A stretch of 64,000 nucleotides of DNA, taken from the NCBI RefSeq assembly GCF_012971725.1, contig NZ_CP048833.1, forward strand, positions 5,766,001-5,830,000. The letters run 5' to 3'. Positions 41,397-48,975 of the stretch are shown here, in pieces; the first letter of the stretch is position 1; every line of letters begins with the position of its first letter. The translations under genes were made by a program, and so were the position numbers. The notes below the pieces were generated by a model. It saw only the letters and a list, made by a program, of their open reading frames with translations, was not told where the DNA came from and did not search any database. The DNA is from Pseudomonas multiresinivorans (lineage in GTDB: Bacteria; Pseudomonadota; Gammaproteobacteria; Pseudomonadales; Pseudomonadaceae).

Positions 41397-42739
41397 ATCC
41401 CATCCTGCGCAGCCTGCCGCTGCTCGCCCTGCTGCTTGCACCGAGCGCCTGGGCCACCTGCTACAAGGTCACCGGCGTGGGCACCGCGACCACCACGCTG
41501 ACCTACCAGATCCGCCCCGGGGAGGGCACCGCCGGCAGTTGGGCCGGCGCCTGCGATACCTGCAACGGCCCGCTCGGCCTGCCCAGCGTGATCAACGTCA
41601 CCGACGCCAGCTTCCAGCCCGATGGCACCCTCATCGCCAGCTCGGTCGCCCCGCTCACCCAGTACGGCGTCACCGCAGGCTACGACCCCGAGCGCGTATT
41701 CTTCCGCTGCGCTGCCGGTGACGAGGTCTTCGAAATGTTCTCCACCAACGGTGACGACCTCTACAGCGGCTGGTACCAGGGTGGCGACAGCGTCGGCAAC
41801 TCCATCGGCCTGCCAGCCGCCTATCGCACCGCCTGGCCCAACGTGCTGCTGCGCCTGACCCACGTCGAAACCGGCCAGTACTTCACCGACATCTGGCGCG
41901 AGCGCCTGCTCACTGGGCTGGATATCGATTCGCGCGGTTTCCAGCTGGTCAAGGCGAAGAATCTGAGCGCCGTGCGCGCCGAACTGTTCCGCGCCCCGCT
42001 GGAAAGCACCCGCTACTACTCGGCGACCATCTCCTCGCAGAGGTACCTCTATACGCAGCCGGCGGGCTACATCGCCATCAAGGGGCCGGGGCTGTCCTAC
42101 CCCAACGTCGGCCAGACCCACTACGGAAACTGGTCCGGCTGGCACGCCAACTGGCCCGGCGCCATCGGCCTGTACAACTTCATGACGCTCAAGCGCTACC
42201 CCACCTGCGCCATCACCAACGTCACCCCGCACGTGGTCTTTCCGTCGATCTCCATCGGCGAGATCAACGCCGGCGCCAGCCGCGAAATGCCCTTCGAAGT
42301 CGCCTTCAAATGCCAGACCGGCGTCATCAACAGCACCGCCGCCAACGGCACCGCACTGGGCATCAAGGTCTCCGCCGGAGCGCTGGCCGCGTCCTCGTCC
42401 CTGGGCCTGGTGAACGGCAATGGCGGCCTCTCCTACCTCGTCTCCGACCGCTACGGCCAGCCGGGTGTCGCCCAGGGCGTCGGCATTCGCCTGCTGCGCA
42501 ACGGCAGCGAGATGAACCTTCTGGCCAACGAAGACTCCGCCAACGGCAGCAACGCCGAAGCGCGCGGCTGGTACCCGGTGATCGGCAACGCCTCGAACAA
42601 GACCGGCGAAGTCGGTGGCATCTCGCAATACAGCGAAACCTTCCGCGCCCGCCTGGAGAAGCTCAGCGTCGGCAGCATGCCCACCGTGACCCCCGGCCGC
42701 GTGGAGGCCACCGCGCAGGTGGTGATCCGTGTTCAGTAA
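41393..42739 (+). CDS. cupD4: Two-domain fimbrial adhesin, CupD4-like
   Basis: A 448-residue tip-protein candidate. Signal peptide (about 1-21, ending PSAWA); N-terminal lectin-like region rich in Trp and Tyr (LYSGWYQGGDS, NWSGWHANWPG); C-terminal pilin domain from about residue 270 (CAITNVTPHVVFPSISIGEINAGA), ending in a beta-zipper strand VEATAQVVIRVQ. ATGA overlap with the usher. It probably binds a surface ligand; the specificity is unknown. Confidence 0.85.
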   Translation: MNPILRSLPLLALLLAPSAWATCYKVTGVGTATTTLTYQIRPGEGTAGSWAGACDTCNGPLGLPSVINVTDASFQPDGTLIASSVAPLTQYGVTAGYDPERVFFRCAAGDEVFEMFSTNGDDLYSGWYQGGDSVGNSIGLPAAYRTAWPNVLLRLTHVETGQYFTDIWRERLLTGLDIDSRGFQLVKAKNLSAVRAELFRAPLESTRYYSATISSQRYLYTQPAGYIAIKGPGLSYPNVGQTHYGNWSGWHANWPGAIGLYNFMTLKRYPTCAITNVTPHVVFPSISIGEINAGASREMPFEVAFKCQTGVINSTAANGTALGIKVSAGALAASSSLGLVNGNGGLSYLVSDRYGQPGVAQGVGIRLLRNGSEMNLLANEDSANGSNAEARGWYPVIGNASNKTGEVGGISQYSETFRARLEKLSVGSMPTVTPGRVEATAQVVIRVQ

Positions 42740-43448
42740 CCGTCTGCGCGGCGCCCTGCTCGGCCTGGCGCTGCTGGCCGGCGCCAATGCCCATGCCGGC
42801 GTCACCGCCGAACGCACGCGGGTGATCTTCGATGAAGGCCAGCGCGAAGCCTCCCTTGCGCTGGCCAACCAGAACCCCTATCCGGTCATCGTGCAAACCT
42901 GGATCGACGACGGCGAACTTGAATCCAGCCCGGAAACCGCCCAGGCGCCGATCATGCCGCTGCCGCCGGTCTTCCGCCTGAACCCCGGCCAGCAGCGCAG
43001 CCTGCGCCTGCTCCATACCGGGGAAAAACTCCCCACGGATCGCGAGTCGCTGTACTGGCTCAACCTCTATGAGATTCCACCGCAATCCAACGAGCCCTTG
43101 GCCGAAGGGCAGTCGCGCCTGACCGTCACGCTGCGCACCCAGATGAAGGTCATCTACCGGCCGCACTCGCTGGCAAAAGACGCTGAAGAGGCTCCGCGCC
43201 AGCTGGTTTTCCGGCGGGCCGGCAATGCGGTGCAGGTGGAAAATCCCACCGCCTACTTCATCACCCTCGCCGGCGCCGAAGTACGCCAGGGCAACACAGG
43301 CTCGCCGCTGCCGGCCGAACTGCTCCCGCCGTTTTCGCAGCGCACGCTGTCGCCCAGGCAAGGCTTGCCGGCGAACGCTGGAGAGGTGCGTTACCTGTGG
43401 ATCGACGATGGCGGGAACAGCCAGCAGGGCGAGGCCGAGCTGCGCTGA
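42729..43448 (+). CDS. cupD5: Second fimbrial chaperone, CupD5-like
   Basis: A 239-residue PapD-like chaperone with GTG start at 42729, overlapping the adhesin gene by 11 bases. Signal peptide (ending GANAHAG), then VTAERTRVIFDEGQREASLALAN, NPGQQRSLRLLHTG and LYWLNLYEIPP. A second chaperone at the operon end is a trait of cupB and cupD clusters, and may serve the adhesin. Confidence 0.9.
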   Translation: MFSNRLRGALLGLALLAGANAHAGVTAERTRVIFDEGQREASLALANQNPYPVIVQTWIDDGELESSPETAQAPIMPLPPVFRLNPGQQRSLRLLHTGEKLPTDRESLYWLNLYEIPPQSNEPLAEGQSRLTVTLRTQMKVIYRPHSLAKDAEEAPRQLVFRRAGNAVQVENPTAYFITLAGAEVRQGNTGSPLPAELLPPFSQRTLSPRQGLPANAGEVRYLWIDDGGNSQQGEAELR

Positions 43449-43506
43449 GAGAGAGGCACCCGTCCGTGCCGGCTGACGCCATCGTTTGTTTCTGCACCGA
43501 ACAGTC

Positions 43507-43530
43507 CCCTCTCCCGCTTGCGGGAGAGGG
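43507..43530. repeat. Dispersed hairpin repeat (CCCTCTCCCGC type)
   Basis: CCCTCTCCCGC-TT-GCGGGAGAGGG followed by TTAGGGTGAGGGG, a repeat seen widely in Gram-negative intergenic DNA. There is no T tract, so it is not a classical terminator of the cup operon. It lies in the convergent gap. Confidence 0.75.
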
Positions 43531-43614
43531 TTAGGGTGAGGGGCTCTTGATCTGGCAGGAGCGGAGCCTCAGGAAGAGGACAGTTGGCCTACCATGGACT
43601 TCAGCATCGCGGCA

Positions 43615-43639
43615 GTTCGCGAGCAAGCTCGCTCCTACA
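43615..43639. repeat. Single REP copy
   Basis: One REP core in the gap between cupD5 and rcsB homologues, in the same orientation as the right-hand copies elsewhere. Confidence 0.85.
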
Positions 43640-43658
43640 GGCGCATCCTGGGCCCGAC

Positions 43659-44309
43659 TTACTGAAACAGATTGGCCATCACGCAGAACGTCAGCAGTGA
43701 CTGGTCGGTATCCACGTCCAGCTTGCGCATGGCGGATATCTTCTGCGCGCTCACGGTCTTCACGCTGCGGTTCAGGAGCAGGGCGATGTCGCGCACGCTC
43801 ATCCCCGATACGAAATGGCGCAGCACCTCGTACTCCTTCACCGACAGGCTGGCGATCCGACCCTCCACGTCGTCCCCGCTGGCCATCACGCTGTTCGAGG
43901 ACTGCATCCCCGGCCCACGGTAGATGCGGTCCTGCGACAGCGCCTTGAGCGCCACGAGGATCTCGTTGAGGTCACCGTTCTTCAGGATCACCCCCGACAC
44001 CCCCAGATCGTAGAGGCTGGAGAGGATCAGCGGATTGGACAGCATGGTGAGGATCAGGATGCGCGTTTCGGGAAAGTTACGCAGCAGGTACTCGATCAGC
44101 TTGATGCCGTCGCCATAGGTCTGGTCGCCCGGCATGTTGTAGTCGGTGATGACGATGGCCGGGCGCTGCTCGCGGTACAGGGCCACCAGCTCGCTGGAGT
44201 TGTGCGCCTCGCCGATCACCTCGAAGCGATCATCCCGTTCGATCACCTCGCGAACGCCCATCAGGACGATGGGATGGTCGTCCGCTAATGCCACTCTGAC
44301 TTTTTCCAT
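43659..44309 (-). CDS. rcsB: RcsB-like LuxR/NarL-family response regulator
   Basis: A 216-residue regulator: receiver with VALADDHPIVLMGVREV and phosphoacceptor Asp in IVITDYNMPGD, and a LuxR-type helix-turn-helix at the C-terminus (ASLSVKEYEVLRHFVSGMSVRDIALLLNRSVKTVSAQK). The extended GDQTYGDGIKLIEYLL loop is typical of RcsB/EvgA-like regulators. In P. aeruginosa PA14 RcsB activates cupD. The start at 44309 is chosen because it opens the receiver domain. It is convergent with the cup operon. Confidence 0.88.
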   Translation of the reverse strand: MEKVRVALADDHPIVLMGVREVIERDDRFEVIGEAHNSSELVALYREQRPAIVITDYNMPGDQTYGDGIKLIEYLLRNFPETRILILTMLSNPLILSSLYDLGVSGVILKNGDLNEILVALKALSQDRIYRGPGMQSSNSVMASGDDVEGRIASLSVKEYEVLRHFVSGMSVRDIALLLNRSVKTVSAQKISAMRKLDVDTDQSLLTFCVMANLFQ

Positions 44310-44400
44310 GAGTTTTCTTGAGTCCCAACGTTTGCGATCGTCGGCCGGCCACTGGGGCACGGCCACTATTCCAGAGTAGCCCCGGTTACCGGAAAGGCTC

Positions 44401-47400
44401 TCAGAGGCTGGCCAGGGCCACCTCGATTCGTCCCATCAGCGTCGTCACCGCCGCAGACAGTTCCGGCCCGGCGGGCTGCGCAATCAGCGCCTCCTCCACC
44501 GCACCGCAGGCATCACTGAGCCCATGGGCCTGGACCACCGCCAGCGCGCCACGCAGGCGATGCACCTGCTGACGGACGGTCGCCAGATCATTGCCATGCA
44601 GGGCGTCGGTCACGCCCTGCATGTCCTGGCGCATGGTGCGCAGGAACAGGTCGCGCATCTTTTCCGAGACCTGAATGCGGTCCTGCGCCGGCGACTCGGC
44701 ATGCACCTCGCTCTCCGACGGCTGAGCCGCCGCACAGCCGCACACCTTGAGCAGCCCGTCGTGCAGCGTGCGCAGGCTCATCGGTTTGACCAGCCAGGCG
44801 TTCATGCCCACCGCCATGCAGCGTTCACCCTCCTCGCGCAGGGCATTGGCGGTGACGCCGATGATGGGCAGCCAACTGTCATGGCGGCGCAGCTCGCCCA
44901 CCAGCTCGTAGCCATTCATTATCGGCATGTTCACGTCGGTCAACAGCGCGTCGAAAGCACCGGGCGCCCAGCGCTGCAGGGCCTCGCGGCCGTTGCTGGT
45001 GAGGGTGACGCGGCAGCCCAGCTCCTCGAGCTGCTCCTTGAGCAGCGCCTGATTGATCGGATTGTCCTCGGCCACCAATACCCGCAGGCCGAGCTTGCCC
45101 AGCCGGGCAGCACGGGGTGGCTGGCGCGTCTGGCCTGCTCCGCCCTGTTGCGCCAGACGCAAAGCCTGGGCGATGCCGGCGAGGTGGTAAAGGCTGACCT
45201 CCCAGCCCAGGGCCGACGCCATTGGCTGCGCGCCCGCCTCGGCCAGCGCGCAGACACGCGGCCCGCTCCACAACGGCTCGCTGCCGGCTTCGAGAAGGTC
45301 CAGCAGCACCGCACCGGACGGGGTATCCGCCGGCAACTCTTCCTGGACCAGCGCCGAACCTCCCCAGCCGTCGATCCACGCGGCCAGGTTCTGCGCCAGC
45401 TCCTTGACCGGCGCCCGCACATACACCGGCTGCGGCAGCAGCGGCGCGCTGTCGGCCAGCGGCTGGGCGCGCTCCAGAACAGGCAGCGCCAGGGTAAAGG
45501 TGAAGCTGCTGCCCAGCCCGGTTTCGCTCACCACGCGTAGCTGACCGCCCATCAGTTGGCTCAGCCGCGCGCAGATCGACAGGCCCAGGCCGGTGCCGCT
45601 GACCGTGTGTTCATGGCCGTGGGCCTGGTAGAAGGGCTCGAACAGGCGCTGCTGCTGCGCATCGGACATGCCGATGCCGGTATCCGTCACCTGCCATTGC
45701 AGGGCCGTCTCGCCGGACTCGTCAGCCACGATGCGCAAGCGCAGCACCACGCGGCCGATATCGGTGAACTTCAGCGCATTGCTCAGCAGGTTGGCGAGAA
45801 TCTGCCGGATGCGCGCGGCATCGCCGCGCACCAGGCCCGGGGTGTTGGCGTCGATGCAGGCATACAGCTGCAACTCCTTGCCTCCGGCTACGGCGGCGTA
45901 CCCGGCGACGACATCCTCGGACAGCTCCAGCGGGTTGAATTCCACCACCTCCAGGGCCATCTGCCCGGCCTCGATCTTGGACACGTCGAGGATGTCGCTG
46001 ATCAACTGCAGCAGGGTCGAGGACGAGCGCTGGATGGTGGCGAGATAATCACGCTGCTGATGGGTCAACTCGGTCAGCCCGAGCAGCTCCAGGGTGCCCA
46101 GCACCCCGTAGAGCGGCGTGCGGATTTCGTGGCTCATGGTGGCGAGGAATACCGATTTCGCCTCGCTGGCGGCATCCGCCGAGAGTTTGGCATCGGCCAG
46201 CATCTGCTGCGCCTGCTTGTGCGCACTGATGTCGTTGAAGGCACAGAGCACCACGTTCTCGCCTCGGTAACGGGTCGGCGCAAAGCTGGCGTGCAGGGCG
46301 CGGCCTTCCACCTCGAAGACCAGCTCGCCACTGCCCTCACCAACCCTGCCGCTCAGGTCCCAGTCGCGGCTGATGCGGGTGATGGCATCGGCGTCGCCCA
46401 GCCACTGTTCGGCCAGGCGGTTCTGCATCACCACCTGGTGGCTGCCGTGGCGCAGCACGCAGAGCGCTACCGGCGCGGTCTGGATCACCGCGCGGCTGAA
46501 GGCGTCGCTCTCCACTATCTCCAGATGCGCCCGGCGCGCCGGTTTGATCACCCGCCGCGAGTACCAGCCAATGGCGAACCAGCCGCCGGCGAGGCTACCG
46601 ATGACAAGCGCCAGACCACCGAGGAACTGCCACTTGGCGTAGCGGAAGAAGCTCGCATAGCTGAGGCGGTAAAGTGCGGTCCAGCCGCTCTCTCCGCCGC
46701 TGTGCACCTTGAACACCATGCCGTCGGCGCTCAGGTTCAAGCCTTCGTCGTAGTCCCCCGCCGCGCCCACCGAGTCAATCAACACCCGGCCATTGGGCGA
46801 GATCAGCTCCAGTTCGTCGAACACCGGGCGCTCGAGAATCTGCTCGAAGTCGTTGATGCGATCCAGGTTGAGCAGGGACACCGCGACCACCTGGCGATCC
46901 AGGTCGGAATCCCACCAGAGCTTGTCCGGCAGATCGACACTGACGAAACCGAGCAACTCACGCCCCGGCCCGCCCGTATAGGACTCCGCCTGGGCCCAGT
47001 GCACCTGGGTATCGCCGCGCTCCGGCTGGCGAATTTCCAGGCGATGGCGCACCTGATCGATCACCGTCAGGTAACTGCGTCGGGTCAGCGGGCGCTGGCC
47101 TCGGAAGTTGCCAATGGAGGGCACCGCCAGGCTGGTCGGCCCGCGCAGATCGATCACCAGCACCTGGGGCGAAGGGAACACGGAGGTGCTCCAGTAGCTG
47201 CTGTAGAAGTTCGCCAGCATCACCCCGAAGGAGAACGGCCCCGGCTTTTCCTGCGGCCCGATGTGGCGCACCTGCTGCGCCAGGGTGAAGGGCATGGCGA
47301 AGGAAAATTCACGCCCCTCGTGGATTTCCATGCCCTTCTCGCGGGCCAGCATGCGTCGTTGCAAGGGAATGACGTTCAGGTCTTCGCGCTGGGTGGATTC

Positions 47401-47634
47401 ATCGCTCTGCTGGGCGATGCGCGCCAGGAAAGCTTCATGTTCGTGGATATCGCCCACCAGGCGAGTGAAGTGGAAAAGCACCTTGTCGCGCTCTTCCTGC
47501 ACCACCCGGCCGAGCGCCCAGTAGCAGGCGCCCACCAGCATCAGGGCAAGGAAAACGGCGCCCAGCAGCACAACGTTCAGGCGCAGAGAAGTACTGGCCA
47601 GTTTACGAATCGAGCCGTTGTCGTGGTCCTTCAT
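44401..47634 (-). CDS. rcsC: RcsC-like hybrid histidine kinase with Hpt domain
   Basis: A 1077-residue sensor: TM1 (about 18-40), a large periplasmic domain (about 42-325), TM2 (about 335-355), a PAS-like region (about 370-480), HisKA (ATMSHEIRTPLYGVLGTLELL), HATPase (NLLSNALKF, GTGLGLSIC), a receiver-like degenerate insert, a receiver domain (LVAEDNPINQALL, ALLTDVNMP) and a C-terminal Hpt domain (VHRLRGALAVVQAHGL with the phospho-His). It provides the full phosphorelay for RcsB. The exact start among nearby ATGs (47634 or 47643) is uncertain. Confidence 0.9.
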   Translation of the reverse strand: MKDHDNGSIRKLASTSLRLNVVLLGAVFLALMLVGACYWALGRVVQEERDKVLFHFTRLVGDIHEHEAFLARIAQQSDESTQREDLNVIPLQRRMLAREKGMEIHEGREFSFAMPFTLAQQVRHIGPQEKPGPFSFGVMLANFYSSYWSTSVFPSPQVLVIDLRGPTSLAVPSIGNFRGQRPLTRRSYLTVIDQVRHRLEIRQPERGDTQVHWAQAESYTGGPGRELLGFVSVDLPDKLWWDSDLDRQVVAVSLLNLDRINDFEQILERPVFDELELISPNGRVLIDSVGAAGDYDEGLNLSADGMVFKVHSGGESGWTALYRLSYASFFRYAKWQFLGGLALVIGSLAGGWFAIGWYSRRVIKPARRAHLEIVESDAFSRAVIQTAPVALCVLRHGSHQVVMQNRLAEQWLGDADAITRISRDWDLSGRVGEGSGELVFEVEGRALHASFAPTRYRGENVVLCAFNDISAHKQAQQMLADAKLSADAASEAKSVFLATMSHEIRTPLYGVLGTLELLGLTELTHQQRDYLATIQRSSSTLLQLISDILDVSKIEAGQMALEVVEFNPLELSEDVVAGYAAVAGGKELQLYACIDANTPGLVRGDAARIRQILANLLSNALKFTDIGRVVLRLRIVADESGETALQWQVTDTGIGMSDAQQQRLFEPFYQAHGHEHTVSGTGLGLSICARLSQLMGGQLRVVSETGLGSSFTFTLALPVLERAQPLADSAPLLPQPVYVRAPVKELAQNLAAWIDGWGGSALVQEELPADTPSGAVLLDLLEAGSEPLWSGPRVCALAEAGAQPMASALGWEVSLYHLAGIAQALRLAQQGGAGQTRQPPRAARLGKLGLRVLVAEDNPINQALLKEQLEELGCRVTLTSNGREALQRWAPGAFDALLTDVNMPIMNGYELVGELRRHDSWLPIIGVTANALREEGERCMAVGMNAWLVKPMSLRTLHDGLLKVCGCAAAQPSESEVHAESPAQDRIQVSEKMRDLFLRTMRQDMQGVTDALHGNDLATVRQQVHRLRGALAVVQAHGLSDACGAVEEALIAQPAGPELSAAVTTLMGRIEVALASL

Positions 47635-47778
47635 GCAAAGCATCCGGTGTCGCAAGAAATGGCGGCGGAGGGCCCGCCGGATACCAGCAGACTGTAGATG
47701 TGAGTATGGGATTAGGCGACCCGACAGCCCTGGACAGGCCAATGATCGCCCTTGCATCTGCGATGTGCCTGCCGTGGG

Positions 47779-48975
47779 TCAATGAGCCATGGCGGTGCGC
47801 TCCTGGAGCAACTGGCGGGTGAACACGTCCTGCGGAACCGCCTCGGAAAACAGGAAGCCCTGGGCGCAATCGCAACGCAGCCGGCGCAGCAGGGCAAGCT
47901 CCTCGGGGTGTTCGACGCCTTCGGCGATCACCTCCAGCCCCAGCTGCCGGCCGAGCTTGACGATGCTCTCCAGCGCCGCCGCCAGCCCGTCGTCATCCAC
48001 GCAGCCATGCACCAGCGCACGATCGATCTTGAGCTCCGTGAAAGGAGTCGAGACCAGGTTGTACAGCGAGCTGTAGCCTTGACCGAAATCGTCCTGCGCA
48101 AGGCCGAAGCCCTTCATCCGCAGACGGCAGGTGCCGGCATAGTAGTTGGCCGGGGTCGCCGTGCTGCTGCATTCGAGCAGTTCGAAGACTATATGCGCCG
48201 GAACCCCGCCACGGGCCGCGACAAAAGCCGCGAGGCGATCCGGCAGGTCGGCGTCGTCGAGCAGGTGGGTCGGCAGGTTCACCGCCACCGACAGGTGGAA
48301 GCCCAGTTGGCCCCAGTCGGCCTGCGCCTGCAGTGCCTGCTCGAGCACCGTCCAGAGCAGCGCCTCGTCCAGCCCGGCGGCGGTCAACGCGGCCATGAAG
48401 CTGCCCGGTTGCAGCACGCCGTGGCGTGGATGCACCCAGCGCACCAGCGCTTCTGCCGCGACGATGCGCCCGTCGATCAGCGAGGCCTTGGGCTGGAACC
48501 AGGCGCAGAACTGCCGCTGTTCCAGCGCGAGTACCAGCTCTTCTCGGGTAGGCACGGGGATCGCCGGTGCGCGATGCAGCTCTTCGCGCTCCAGGCGTGA
48601 GACCAGTTTCTCCAGCAGACGACGAACCACCGGCGCGCGGACAGGCTTGGCGATCTGCTCCAGCACGGTGATGCCATGGGCGCGGGCCACCATGCAGGCA
48701 CTGCCCATCAGCGGGCGCGACGCTGAACTCATGATCGCCAGCAGCGGCGGATGGCTCAGTGCGGCCAGCCGCTGGATCAGCTGCACGCCGTCCAGCCCCG
48801 GCATCATCAGGTCGCTGACCACCAGGTCGAATCGCTCCTGCTCCAGCCAGCGCAGCGCTTCGGCGCCGTCCTCGGCAGCGCGCAGCTCCACGGCGCCCTG
48901 CTCGCGGAACAGGTTGAGCAGGTATTCGCGCTGAAAGGGTTGATCTTCAACGATCAGGATTCGCTGATGTCGCAC
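47779..48975 (-). CDS. pvrR: PvrR-like response regulator with EAL phosphodiesterase domain
   Basis: A 398-residue protein. Start at the GTG 48975 is strongly supported by GGAGG 7 bases upstream, inside the end of pvrS. Receiver domain: ILIVEDQPFQREYL, phosphoacceptor in LVVSDLMMPGLDG. EAL domain (about 150-390): AAEALVRW (intact EAL), NLPTHLL, FELLE, DDFGQGYSS, ELKIDRALV and EGVEHPEE; the catalytic acidic residues look complete. It should degrade c-di-GMP and, by analogy with PA14 PvrR, oppose fimbrial expression and biofilm. Confidence 0.9.
   Translation of the reverse strand: MRHQRILIVEDQPFQREYLLNLFREQGAVELRAAEDGAEALRWLEQERFDLVVSDLMMPGLDGVQLIQRLAALSHPPLLAIMSSASRPLMGSACMVARAHGITVLEQIAKPVRAPVVRRLLEKLVSRLEREELHRAPAIPVPTREELVLALEQRQFCAWFQPKASLIDGRIVAAEALVRWVHPRHGVLQPGSFMAALTAAGLDEALLWTVLEQALQAQADWGQLGFHLSVAVNLPTHLLDDADLPDRLAAFVAARGGVPAHIVFELLECSSTATPANYYAGTCRLRMKGFGLAQDDFGQGYSSLYNLVSTPFTELKIDRALVHGCVDDDGLAAALESIVKLGRQLGLEVIAEGVEHPEELALLRRLRCDCAQGFLFSEAVPQDVFTRQLLQERTAMAH

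Noticed and set aside
43507..43530. Hairpin after cupD5 as terminator
   Set aside because: It is a dispersed repeat with no T tract; kept as repeat only.
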